Notes under the pieces: model-generated
Seen by the model: the letters and a program-made list of their open reading frames with translations, nothing else
Database searches by the model: none
What the model was told of the DNA's origin: nothing
Position numbers and translations under genes: made by a program
Shown here: positions 44,057 to 54,285 of the stretch, piece by piece
Numbering within the stretch: position 1 is the first letter of the stretch
How the letters are laid out: the number at the start of each line of letters is the position of its first letter
Origin: Ichthyophis bannanicus
Taxonomy: Eukaryota; Chordata; Amphibia; Gymnophiona; Ichthyophiidae
DNA length: 64,000 nt
Reading direction: 5' to 3'
NCBI GenBank assembly: GCA_033557465.1
Contig: CM066040.1
Coordinates: forward strand, 325,084,297-325,148,296

Positions 44057-45132
44057 TTTTATTTATTTATTTAGCAAGATTTATATAGCACCTTTCTCCG
44101 TGGTCAAGGCGGTTTACATAGAACAAAGGTAAATATTTTACATTGAACAATTGAACTTATGTACAGGTAACTATTAACTATATACAGTTAGGTAGGTGAT
44201 ATGAGATCTCTAACATTTTGAGGTCGATCTATGTACAGTACAGAGAAATCAGCTTTGGTTGCTTGAGTTGATTTATTGTTGTTGATGGGTTTCCTGGGAG
44301 TGTGTGTGTGTGTGTGTGTGTGGGGGGGGGGGGGGGTAAAATGTTTGGCAAATAGAAGGGGATTCAGGTGTTTTCTGAATGTGGCTAGGTCTGTGATGTT
44401 GCAAATTGTGTCTGGGAGGGCATTCCAGGTTGAATGTGTGTACAATTCAAAGGCCTGTGCTCATGCTTGTTGGGTTGATTTTGTTCTTATGTGGGGGGTG
44501 ATTAAGGTATTTGTAGTAGCTTGTCTTCTTGGTTGGTTTATGGTTAAGGCACTTGATATACTGCCCTTTACTATGTGCATCAGAGTGGTTTATATATATA
44601 TACAAACAGGTACTTTTATTCCCTTGTCCCCAAAGGGCTCATTATCTAGGTGTACCTGAGGCAATGGAGGGTTAAGTGGCTTGCCCAAGGTCACAAGGAA
44701 TGGCCATGGGACTAGAGACCCCAGTCCCTCTAGCCTGAGGTTGCTTGTCCCCCATGTGGGAATTGAACCCCTGGCCCTCCGGCCTGAGGTAGCCTGTCTT
44801 GCACGGTTATGTTGCGGTGTTTGGAGCAAGTGCTTATGTGCGATGGGGGATTGCTGTTGATTACTTTATGCGTTATTATAAGTGTTTTGTACTTGATTCG
44901 GCTAGCAAGTGGGAGCCAGTGCAGTTGTTTCAAGTTGGGTGTTATGTGATCATATTTTGATGATCCCGCTGGGGTGCGAGCTGCAGTGTGCAGTGCTGTA
45001 AGGAGCGGAATCATGGTTGAATGAGGCAGGTCATGGTAAATGGAGTCACAGTAGTCCATGTGTGGTAGGATTAGGGTTTGGAATGCTGAACGGAAGTCAG
45101 CATTATGTTTTGCATAATATCTTGTACACAGT
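44057..45132 (-). mobile_element. L2-like LINE (antisense) with nested SINE
   Basis: The plus strand begins (TTTA)n and TTTATATAGCACC, the inverted 3' end. Minus-strand pieces carry TWNALPDTICNITDLATF (44188-44445) and FRSAFQTLILPHMDYCDSI...HWLPLASRIKYKTL (44880-45100). A (TG)n(G)n run lies at about 44300-44336, and an inverted SINE at 44535-44812 separates the pieces. Confidence 0.82.
44535..44812 (-). mobile_element. CORE/MIR-type SINE (antisense)
   Basis: Inverted relative of the SINE at 10504. GGGTTAAGTGGCTTGCCCAAGG is the inverted CORE word, GAATTGAACCCCTGG the inverted B box, and the left end carries the LINE-like tail with a short (TA)n. Its middle (CCCTTGTCCCCAAAGGGCTC) differs from the 10504 copy, suggesting a second subfamily. 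Confidence 0.75.
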
Positions 45133-45434
45133 AGAAACATAGAAAAATGACGACAGAAAAAGACCACATGGCCTATCTAGTCTGTCCTTCCATATGAACA
45201 ACTATAACAGTCCCCTTTTTTCCTTTAGAGAGCCTCTGTGTTTGTCCCATACTTTTTTGAATTCAGATACTGTCCTCATCTCTACCACCTCCACTGGGAG
45301 ACTATTCCACGGATCCATCACTCTTTCTGTAAAGAAATATTTCCGCATATCACTCCTGGATCTATCTCCCTTCACCCTCATCCCATGTCCCCTCATAACA
45401 GAACTTGCTGATATGTTGTGTACAATATCTTGAG
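45133..45434 (-). mobile_element. CR1-type LINE 3' end, second subfamily (antisense)
   Basis: The plus strand starts GTAGAAACATAGAAAAATGACG, the inverted terminus. The minus-strand frame 45202-45396 gives MRKYFFTERVMDPWNSLPVEVVEM, parallel to 43030-43100. Truncated at its 5' end near 45434. Confidence 0.85.
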
Positions 45435-45599
45435 AAATAATTGTAAATATTCCAACTGTATTTTATCATAGCATTTTAATAGTATGTTCAAAGGTATACA
45501 ACAAAATAAAAGATGTCTGTGCAACTTAGATGTAGTAATTTCTGAGAATAAAACAAAATATGACCTGGACAGGATTACTTGCATTATTCACTAATATTT

Positions 45600-45985
45600 G
45601 ATTGCACAACCCTTGGCAGTGATGACAGCCTACAAATGTTTCTTGTAGCCATCTATAAAAGTTTTGTACATCTGTCTACTAGTAGTTTCTCCCATTCTTC
45701 AAATGTGATTTGTTTCAGCTCTTGAATGTTTTCAGGATTCCTTTTACCAATGGCAGATTTCAGCTCTTTCCAAAGGTCCTTGATTGGATTGAGATCAGGA
45801 CTCATTGCTGGACAGTTTAAAACAGTCCATTTATTCCTTTTTAACCATTCTTTTGTACTTTTGGATGTATGTTTTGGGTCATTGTCCTGCTGGAGGACCC
45901 ATGACCTTCGACCCAGCCCTAGCTTTCTGACACTAGGTAGCACATTTCACTCCAAAATACTTTGGTAGTCCTCTGATTTCATGTG
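45600..45985 (-). pseudogene. Tc1-like transposase, C-terminal half
   Basis: The minus-strand frame 45653-45943 shows WVLQQDNDPKHTSKSTKEWL (the second catalytic Asp in QQDNDPKHT) and CPAMSPDLNPIKDLWKELK. The usual third acid is Glu in NPIENLW; here the position reads Lys (NPIKDLW), so the DDE triad is broken. The first Asp and the DNA-binding domain are missing. The transposase would cut and paste between TA sites; this one is inert. Confidence 0.85.
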
Positions 45986-45999
45986 TCCTTTAATACGTT

Positions 46000-47125
46000 C
46001 CAGGCCTCCAGGGCGGTTTACAATAATAAGAACAAAATAGTAAAATTTTAAAGTCGGAAAAGAACTCCAAAATTTGATAGGAAAGAGGACATGATCACAC
46101 AGGATGGGTGAAGAGATGGAAACAAAAGGGACATATAAAGACTGTGAAAAGTCCCGAGGGAGGTATGGTAAGTCAATGCAATTTGGTGGGTAAATTAAAA
46201 GCTAAGCAGAACAGGTGTGTTTTGAGTTGTGTTTTGAACTTACAATAGGATGGCTTTAAACGGAGTGCAGGTGGTAGGTTGTTCCATAAAAAAGGAAGCC
46301 AGAAAATAGAAAGCGGCATGCCGAGTTGCTTCTAGGTATGCTTGGAAGGTGAGGGAAGATAGTGAAGATTCATATGTAAGGAATGGAGAGAGCAATGCGG
46401 GGTGTTGTGTATAACTGTATTTTGAACTTACAATAGGATGACTCTAAACAGTGTGCAGGTGGCAGGTTGTTCCACAAAGAAGGGGCCAGAAAATAGAAAG
46501 CAGCATACCAAGTTGCTTCTTGGTGAGCTTGCGAAGGTGAGGGGATTTAGAGGTGATTCATATGTAAGGAACGGAGAGAGCGATGCGGGGTGTAGAGTAT
46601 AACTGCTGAAGAGAGGTAAGAAGGGGAACCAGAGTGAAGTGTTTTGTGGACCTGAGTGAGGCATTTAAACTGTATGTGATGAGGTATGGGTAACTAATGT
46701 AATTACTGAAGGAGAGTGATTGCATGATCATAATGGGAAGCGTGAAATATTAATCGAGCCACAGTGTTCGAAGAAGCTGAAGGCGGGTTAGTTCATAGTA
46801 CAGAAGGTCGGCCAGGACAGAATTACCATAATCAATACGCGATAAGACAAGAGAGACAACCAGCATGATTTTGGCAAGGGTGGAAAGAATAGACCTCACA
46901 TTCCTAATATGATGAAGAGAAAGAAAAGAATGCTGAAAAAGAGAACTCATGTGAATGTAAAAAGAGAGATCAGAATCAATTACCACATCCAGATAATGAA
47001 AAGATGGTGTGAGAACAACTGGAGAATCACAGAGAACTGGGGAAAGGGTTGGGGGAGCCAATTGACTGGAAAGCCGAATGGCAGTAGTTTTAGTGGGATT
47101 AAGCTTGAGATTGTGGGCCCTTAAC
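46000..47125 (-). mobile_element. L2-like LINE (antisense) with 188-bp tandem duplication
   Basis: The plus strand opens with CCAGGGCGGTTTACAATAA, an inverted 3' end. The minus strand at 46750-47061 encodes LVVSLVLSRIDYGNSVLADL and earlier PSFHYLDVVIDSDLSF, the post-RT region of an L2-like ORF2. The unit 46232-46419 is repeated at 46420-46604 with about 10 percent difference (TTTTGAACTTACAATAGGATG starts both). Confidence 0.78.
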
Positions 47126-47253
47126 TAAGAGGCTACACAAGAAAGACATAAGAACATAAGATATGCCATAGCCCAGTGTGCAGCGGCGGCCAAGAGAGCA
47201 AATAGAATGCTAGGTATCATAAGGAAAGGAATGGAAAATAAAACAAAATAAAA

Positions 47254-48070
47254 CATCGCTAGCCCTCCAACTGCCCTGGTGAAGCTCCTGCCCTATCCGG
47301 GCAGTGGGAGCCTTTCCCCCACACACTCCTGCCCTATCCGGGCAGTGGGAGCCCTCCCTCCACACACTCCTGCCCTATCCGGGCAGTGGGAGCCCTCCCT
47401 CCACACACTCCTGCCCTATCCGGGCAGTGGGAGCCCTCCCTCCACACACTCCTGCCCTATCCGGGCAGTGGGAGCCCTCCCTCCACACACTCCTGCCCTA
47501 TCCGGGCAGTGGGAGCCCTCCCTCCACACACTCCTGCCCTATCCGGGCAGTGGGAGCCTTCCCTCCACACACTCCTGCCCTATCCGGGCAGTGGGAGCCC
47601 TCCCTCCACACACTCCTGCCCTATCCGGGCAGTGGGAGCCCTCCCTCCACACACTCCTGCCCTATCCGGGCAGTGGGATCCCTCCCTCCACACACTCCTG
47701 CCCTATCCGGGCAGTGGGAGCCCTCCCTCCACACACTCCTGCCCTATCCGGGCAGTGGGAGCCCTCCCTCCACACACTCCTGCCCTATCCGGACAGTGGG
47801 AGCCCTTCCTCCACACACTCCTGCCCAATCCGGGCAGTGGGAGCCCTCCCTCCACACACTCCTGCCCAATCCGGGCAGTGGGAGCCCACCCGCCACACAC
47901 TCCTGCCCAATCCGGGCAGTGGGAGCCCTCCCTCCACACACTCCTGCCCAATCCGGGCAGTGGGAGCCCTCCCTCCACACACTCCTGCCCAATCCGGGCA
48001 GTGGGAGGCTCACACGCACGCAGGCAGAACCGCATAAAAGCGGCGTCCCTACTTCGTGGGAGCCGCTGAG
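47254..48070 (+). promoter_or_regulatory. 5' repeat block 1 (18 monomers)
   Basis: 817 bp. Starts CATCGCTAGCCCTCCAAC; monomers begin at 47286 and step by exactly 41 bp to 47983. The first 13 read CCCTATCC and the last 5 CCCAATCC at the same place. Each monomer contains CTGCCC-N5-GGGCAG, a 6-bp-stem palindrome. The block ends with a unique 3' piece: GGCTCACACGCACGCAGGC, a TATA-like CATAAAAG at 48033-48040 between CCGC and GCGG, and TTCGTGGGAGCCGCTGAG. Promoter function is inferred. Confidence 0.8.
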
Positions 48071-49050
48071 CATCGCTAGCCCTCCAACCGCCCTGGTGAA
48101 GCTCCTGCCCTATCCGGGCAGTGGGAGCCTTTCCCCCACACACTCCTGCCCTATCCGGGCAGTGGGAGCCCTCCCTCCACACACTCCTGCCCTATCCGGG
48201 CAGTGGGAGCCCTCCCTCCACACACTCCTGCCCTATCCGGGCAGTGGGAGCCCTCCCTCCACACACTCCTGCCCTATCCGGGCAGTGGGAGCCTTCCCTC
48301 CACACACTCCTGCCCTATCCGGGCAGTGGGAGCCCTCCCTCCACACACTCCTGCCCTATCCGGGCAGTGGGAGCCCTCCCTCCACACACTCCTGCCCTAT
48401 CCGGGCAGTGGGAGCCTTCCCTCCACACACTCCTGCCCTATCCGGGCAGTGGGAGCCCTCCCTCCACACACTCCTGCCCTATCCGGGCAGTGGGAGCCCC
48501 CCCTCCACACACTCCTGCCCTATCCGGGCAGTGGGAGCCTTCCCTCCACACACTCCTGCCCTATCCGGGCAGTGGGAGCCGTTCCTCCACACACTCCTGC
48601 CCAATCCGGGCAGTGGGAGCCCTCCCTCCACACACTCCTGCCCAATCGGGCAGTGGGAGCCCTCCCTCCACACACTCCTGCCCAATCCGGGCAGTGGGAG
48701 CCCTCCCTCCACACACTCCTGCCCAATCCGGGCAGTGGGAGCCCTCCCTCCACACACTCCTGCCCAATCCGGGCAGTGGGAGCCCTCCCTCCACACACTC
48801 CTGCCCAATCCGGGCAGTGGGAGCCCTCCCTCCACACACTCCTGCCCAATCCGGGCAGTGGGAGCCCTCCCTCCACACACTCCTGCCCAATCCGGGCAGT
48901 GGGAGCCCTCCCTCCACACACTCCTGCCCAATCCGGGCAGTGGGAGCCCTCCCTCCACACACTCCTGCCCAATCCGGGCAGTGGGAGGCTCACACGCACG
49001 CAGGCAGAACCGCATAAAAGCGGCGTCCCTACTTCGTGGGAGCCGCTGAG
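48071..49050 (+). promoter_or_regulatory. 5' repeat block 2 (22 monomers)
   Basis: 980 bp; monomers from 48103. The first 12 have CCCTATCC and the last 10 CCCAATCC. One monomer near 48642 lost a C (CAATCGGGCAG), explaining a length one base short of a 41-bp multiple relative to the other blocks. GAGCCTTCCC variants recur every third monomer (positions 5, 8, 11). CATAAAAG at 49013-49020. Confidence 0.8.
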
Positions 49051-49662
49051 CATCGCTAGCCCTCCAACCGCCCTGGTGAAGCTCCTGCCCTATCCGGGCA
49101 GTGGGAGCCTTTCCCCCACACACTCCTGCCCTATCCAGGCAGTGGGAGCCCTCCCTCCACACACTCCTGCCCTATCCGGGCAGTGGGAGCCCTCCCTCCA
49201 CACACTCCTGCCCTATCCGGGCAGTGGGAGCCCTCCCTCCACACACTCCTGCCCTATCCGGGCAGTGGGAGCCTTCCCTCCACACACTCCTGCCCTATCC
49301 GGGCAGTGGGAGCCCTCCCTCCACACACTCCTGCCCTATCCGGGCAGTGGGAGCCCTCCCTCCACACACTCCTGCCCTATCCGGGCAGTGGGAGCCTTCC
49401 CTCCACACACTCCTGCCCTATCCGGGCAGTGGGAGCCCTCCCTCCACACACTCCTGCCCAATCCGGGCAGTGGGAGCCCTCCCTCCACACACTCCTGCCC
49501 AATCCGGGCAGTGGGAGCCCTCCCTCCACACACTCCTGCCCAATCCGGGCAGTGGGAGCCCTCCCTCCACACACTCCTGCCCAATCCGGGCAGTGGGAGG
49601 CTCACACGCACGCAGGCAGAACCGCATAAAAGCGGCGTCCCTACTTCGTGGGAGCCGCTGAG
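49051..49662 (+). promoter_or_regulatory. 5' repeat block 3 (13 monomers)
   Basis: 612 bp; monomers from 49083 to 49575, nine with CCCTATCC and four with CCCAATCC. The GAGCCTTCCC variant is at positions 5 and 8, as in block 4. CATAAAAG at 49625-49632. Confidence 0.8.
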
Positions 49663-50256
49663 CATCGCTAGCCCTCCAACCGCCCTGGTGCAGCTCCTGC
49701 CCTATCCGGGCAGTGGGAGCCTTTCCCCCACACACTCCTGCCCTATCCGGGCAGTGGAAGCCCTCCCTCCACACACTCCTGCCCTATCCGGGCAGTGGGA
49801 GCCCTCCCTCCACACACTCCTGCCCTATCCGGGCAGTGGGAGCCCTCCCTCCACACACTCCTGCCCTATCCGGGCAGTGGGAGCCTTCCCTCCACACACT
49901 CCTGCCCTATCCGGGCAGTGGGAGCCCTCCCTCCACACACTCCTGCCCTATCCGGGCAGTGGGAGCCCTCCCTCCACACACTCCTGCCCTATCCGGGCAG
50001 TGGGAGCCTTCCCTCCACACACTCCTGCCCTATCCGGGCAGTGGGAGCCCTTCCTCCACACACTCCTGCCCAATCCGGGCAGTGGGAGCCCTCCCTCCAC
50101 ACACTCCTGCCCAATCCGGGCAGTGGGAGCCCTCCCTCCACACACTCCTGCCCAATCCGGGCAGTGGGAGCCCTCCCTCCACACACTCCTGCCCAATCCG
50201 GGCAGTGGGAGGCTCACACGCACGCAGGCAGAACCGCATAAAAGCGGCGTCCCTAC
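49663..50256 (+). promoter_or_regulatory. 5' repeat block 4 (13 monomers), next to the leader
   Basis: 594 bp; monomers from 49695, nine CCCTATCC then four CCCAATCC. Same layout as block 3 but without the final 18 bp (TTCGTGGGAGCCGCTGAG); after GCGTCCCTAC it passes into the GC-rich leader AGGGCGCGCCCGCGCC. CATAAAAG at 50237-50244. If the TATA-like motif works, transcripts would start near 50265. Confidence 0.8.
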
Positions 50257-51481
50257 AGGGCGCGCCCGCGCCTTGCTGGCCCGCGCCTGAGGGCCTCGCC
50301 AGAGGGCCCTTTGGCGGTGGCCCTTAGGCGGTGGAGATTAGGCGCAGTTGAAACATCATCCACTCAACCGCAACAAGGCTGCAAGTATCAAGAAGCCTGA
50401 CTCACATGACCAAAACTCCGATAACGGACAGAAAACGAAAGTGCAACAATCAAACGACTGACGGCTTGAGCTCCCCAGGCCGGGTCTGAGCTCGCCGGTC
50501 CCGACCACCACGCTCCACGAGATTCCCATAGCTGGACCAAAATTCGACATCAAGAGCTTTCAACTACAACGATATCACCCAGGTAAACAATTACTGGACT
50601 TATCTAGCTCCTGATGCAAAAGACCACTGTGCAACCCTGGCCTAACCCCCCCCCCCCCAAGTAGGAGCCAACATACTTCTGTATATATAATGTGTAAACT
50701 CCCCACTGTCACAAGCCCTGTTCTCCTCAAGCCAGCTGTTACATTGTAAACCCCTACCAACTCTAAAGGCTACTACTGTTTATTTAGAGCTAAATGAAAC
50801 AAAGTATCTCTAACCAGCAAGTTGTTACATTTCAGTGCAGTAACCCAATAACCTTCTTGCAATAACCTTAAGACTGTATCGCACAATACTGTATCTGTTT
50901 ATACTGAATGATAGGTAACGATAGGACTGTATCGCACAATACTGTATCTGTTTATACTGAGTGATAAGGAACATTAGGACTGTATCCCTATTTTGTTAAA
51001 ATAATAAGAAACGCTGTACCCCAACCCATCTATCCCTGCTAGACTGTTGGTACCCACAACAACTATCTTGCCGGCCTACACTAACTCATCTCTAGGCCAG
51101 CTGCCTTGACTTCACCCCACACTGCGCCACTCGAATCCAAAATCCAAGTATTTCTGGCAGACATAAAATGGAGCCTGCTCACACCTTCCTGATTTTGTGC
51201 ATGTGTATACTAACATCTTCATATAGAACCATCCCACACTCACAATACTGCATTCCTCTACTATATACACCAATCTACCTTCTCCACCCCCCCCTCCATT
51301 ACCCATCCTGCATCAATACAACTTAAATCCTATCACCACCACACAAACACCAAGTAAATTACCCCAACGACACACCCATATCAAAGGGAACAAATCTCAA
51401 AAACACCCTAAAACCAAAGCAAAGAACACTATTGGATCTCAAATACAATTCACACGAACCACACACCAAGAACATCACACA
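50257..51481 (+). other. leader of the 7.3-kb LINE, no ORF1 seen
   Basis: About 100 bp of GC-rich sequence (GGCGCGCCCGCGCC, then GAGGGCCCTTTGGCGGTGG) followed by AC-rich DNA with a C run at about 50648-50658 and a 60-bp tandem duplication around 50875-50990 (GACTGTATCGCACAATACTG repeated). No convincing ORF1. From about 51330 the frame leading into the endonuclease is already open, so the true start of the protein may lie upstream of the conserved domain. Confidence 0.6.
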
Positions 51482-52653
51482 TGTAACATTATCCTTATTA
51501 ATGCTAGGTCAATAAGGAATAAAACGCATATTATCCACAACATTCTAACTGACGAACAACCAGATATCCTATGCATAACAGAAACATGGATCACTGACTC
51601 AGACTCTGCAACAATGAACCAAATACAGAAGCCCGGATACCAACTATACAACTGCCCACGCATCAACAGAAGAGGAGGCGGAGTCCTTATAGCAGCCAAA
51701 ACCAGCCTTCAACTCACAACCACATCTACGGTCACAAATCCAGATCTTGACCTACTTAAAGTCGAGAGCATGGCATTATCCATCTGCCTAATCTATCGAC
51801 CTCCCTCACCACAGCACGAAACACTAGCCACAGCACTAGAAACCATCACATCCACACAAAGCAAAAAATTCCAGATCATCCTCGGAGATTTGAACCTAGC
51901 ATCAATTCCTCCGTCCCACACGGACTCCTTCTATGAAGCCATCGACCAATTGGGTTTCCAACAAATAATAAGCAACTCCACACACGATAGAGGAAACATC
52001 CTAGATATGATTTTCATACCCAGAAATCCACAACAAAGCAATGAACCACCTATAATAAACATAACTCAAGTACCATGGTCAGACCACCACCAAATCAACT
52101 GTAAACTTAAACTACAGTGCCAACCCAAAAACTCAAAGGAGATGAGAATGACCAACCCCATTAGGAAATTCAGCAAACTCAACGAGGAACACCTCATAAG
52201 CACCATTGCATCCCACATAAACCTAGAGTCCACAGACCTAGACGAACTAACTAACAGATGGAACACACACATCCAAAATACATCTAACCCAACTCTGAAA
52301 CACACATCAAACCCACATAAGATCAACTCGGAACCCTGGTACACAGGAACTCTAATAAAATCAAAAAGGGAGCTCCGTAAAATAGAGAGAAAATGGAGAC
52401 AAACCAAATCCTCCGATCTCAAAACTAAATACATGGCCCATCTCGCAAAATACAAAGACGACGTGAACAATGCAAAAAAATTACATCACACCAACATCCT
52501 AAACAAGGCAATCAATCGCCCACGAGAGTTATTTGAACTAGTCAAATCACTAACCAAAACCGACCAAAATGCCAACCTCAACAAATCCATCAAGGTCCAA
52601 ACACTGGCAAACCACTACGCGACCAAACTGACGGCCCCTGGTCCTCCACCCCC
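51482..52653 (+). CDS. LINE apurinic-type endonuclease region
   Basis: Starts with CNIILINARSIRNK, then ILCITETWITD (catalytic Glu), GGGVLIAAK, LIYRPPSP, FQIILGDLNLASI (Asp-x-Asn), RGNILDMIF and VPWSDHHQINCKL (Asp-His). A Lys-rich linker follows to about 52650. The domain nicks the genomic target to prime reverse transcription. A C7 run at about 52646-52653 changes frame relative to the RT part; one base more or fewer there would join them, so this is probably a replication slip in an otherwise intact gene. The start is upstream and not fixed: the frame has no ATG before 51614, so a non-ATG or spliced start, or a lost ATG, is possible. Confidence 0.88.
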
Positions 52654-54285
52654 CCACCAACACCGCAAATCAGAAATGAGAACAACACAACGCAAAACCA
52701 GTTATGGGAGCACTTCCACAAAATAGGAACCAAGCAAATCACAGCCATTGTCACAAGCCTGAAAAGCACCACCTCCCCACTAGATCCCTGTCCTGCATCC
52801 TGGATCAAGGCAGTGAAACAAGACATAACACCTCACATAGCACACATAGTTAACCTATCCCTACAACAAGGAATCATGCCCTCAGAACTAAAGAAATCAG
52901 TCATTAGACCGATCCTAAAAAACACTACACTCAACGGAGAAGACCCAGCCTCCTACCGTCCCATATCAAGTATCTCATTCCTGGCAAAGATCATAGAAAA
53001 AACGGTCCTTCTACAACTCCAAGACCATCTGACTGACAGTGCTCCTCTTGATGACCAGCAATATGGCTTCAGGCAACATCATGGAGTTGAAACCCTGTTA
53101 CTAGTTCTACTTAACAACCTCCTAAAGGGCCTTGAAAACAAAAAGAAAATGTACATTCTTGTATTCATTGACATCTCAGCTGCCTTTGATACAGTTAATC
53201 ATGGGACCCTCATAAATAGGATAAAATCAATAGGAATAACAGGAACCCCACTAAAATGGGTCTCATCCTACATCTCAAATCGAACACAACAGGTTCAATT
53301 CAACGGAGAAAAAGCAGAATCTTTCTCACAAACACAGGGAATCCCCCAAGGCTCTGCTCTCTCAGCACTTCTGTTTAACATATATATGCAGCCACTATGC
53401 AAAATTTTCTCACGGCACGAAATTAATTACCACATCTATGCCGATGATATCATGCTATACACACAACTAGACACTAAAAGCCCAGACTACAACCCACTGG
53501 AGACATGTATCGGAGAGATGCAAGACTGGTTACAACAAAGTAGTATGTCAATTAATCACAAAAAAACCGAAGTAATGTATATCTCCAAAGAACCGAATTT
53601 TGACCCTCCCACATCAATAACACTATGTAACAACACTTACCAAACAAAAAAAGAAATAAAGTATCTAGGAGTCACATTTGACTGTGACCTAAAGATGGAA
53701 AAACACCTCCGAAAGACCAACAGAGCAGTTTTCCACAAGCTTAGAGTGCTCCAACCCATTCGGAATATTATTGATCCCCAAGACTTCAGAACAGTGGCCC
53801 AAGCACTCATCATGCCACATTTTGACTACTGCAACGCCATCCTACAAGGTTTACCTAAAAAAACCCTAAACATATTACAAATGGCACAAAATGTAGCTGC
53901 CAGGGTCATAATGAAGAAAAATCTAAGTGACCACATCACACCAGTACTAATTCAATTACACTGGCTACCCATAACAGCTCGCACAAAATACAAAATACTA
54001 ACAACCACCTTCAAACTCATCCACAACTTAGCACCTTCCTTCCTCAACAACCTAGTAAGATTGCAACCTCCTACCCGAAACAGAAGAACCCACAATTCCA
54101 ACATCCTTCACACTCCAACAGATATAAGATCTGCCAAAGCTAACACCAGCCACAGGGCTTTCTCATATGCGGCGCCAACACTGTGGAACCAACTCCCACC
54201 AGAACTACGAGCTAGCAATGACCTTCTAGACTTCAGAAAGAAACTCAAAACGCACATTTTCCAATCACATTTCAACCTGAACTAA
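52654..54285 (+). CDS. LINE reverse transcriptase region
   Basis: Open from the frameshift to the stop at 54283-54285, with 490 codons after the Met at 52813. Motifs in order: QLWEHFHKIGTKQI (before the Met), DPCPASWIKAVKQDI, SYRPISSISFLAKIIEKTV, QQYGFRQHHGVETLL, FIDISAAFDTVNH (first Asp), GIPQGSALSALLFNIY, HIYADDIMLYT (catalytic Asp pair at about 53438-53450), YLGVTFDCDLKM, then MPHFDYCNAIL, HWLPITARTKYKIL and LWNQLPPELRASNDL. All RT boxes look intact, which with the single frameshift makes this the best preserved LINE of the window. Confidence 0.92.
   Translation, partial: PPTPQIRNENNTTQNQLWEHFHKIGTKQITAIVTSLKSTTSPLDPCPASWIKAVKQDITPHIAHIVNLSLQQGIMPSELKKSVIRPILKNTTLNGEDPASYRPISSISFLAKIIEKTVLLQLQDHLTDSAPLDDQQYGFRQHHGVETLLLVLLNNLLKGLENKKKMYILVFIDISAAFDTVNHGTLINRIKSIGITGTPLKWVSSYISNRTQQVQFNGEKAESFSQTQGIPQGSALSALLFNIYMQPLCKIFSRHEINYHIYADDIMLYTQLDTKSPDYNPLETCIGEMQDWLQQSSMSINHKKTEVMYISKEPNFDPPTSITLCNNTYQTKKEIKYLGVTFDCDLKMEKHLRKTNRAVFHKLRVLQPIRNIIDPQDFRTVAQALIMPHFDYCNAILQGLPKKTLNILQMAQNVAARVIMKKNLSDHITPVLIQLHWLPITARTKYKILTTTFKLIHNLAPSFLNNLVRLQPPTRNRRTHNSNILHTPTDIRSAKANTSHRAFSYAAPTLWNQLPPELRASNDLLDFRKKLKTHIFQSHFNLN

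Larger units (their letters stand above)
44017..45985 (-). mobile_element. Tc1-like DNA transposon relic, interrupted
   Basis: TAGCTGTGGTCAACATTATTAGCACCC at about 44024-44052 (given here in words: a GTGG.CAA.ATTATTAGCACCC terminus) is typical of Tc1-like inverted ends. The body resumes at about 45435 after a LINE nest (44057-45434) and holds the antisense 3' half of the transposase to about 45985, where another LINE begins. No second terminus is present, so it is 5'-truncated. Confidence 0.6.

Noticed and set aside
47254..50256. CRISPR-like array
   Set aside because: Units are contiguous 41-bp copies with no variable spacers, no cas genes are present and the context is vertebrate retroelements.
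47279..50327. Very long overlapping open frames (up to 695 codons plus, 227 minus) of Pro/Ser-rich protein
   Set aside because: The 41-bp monomer is not a multiple of three and lacks stops in most frames, so every frame stays open and cycles through the same three peptides. This is a property of the repeat, not a gene.
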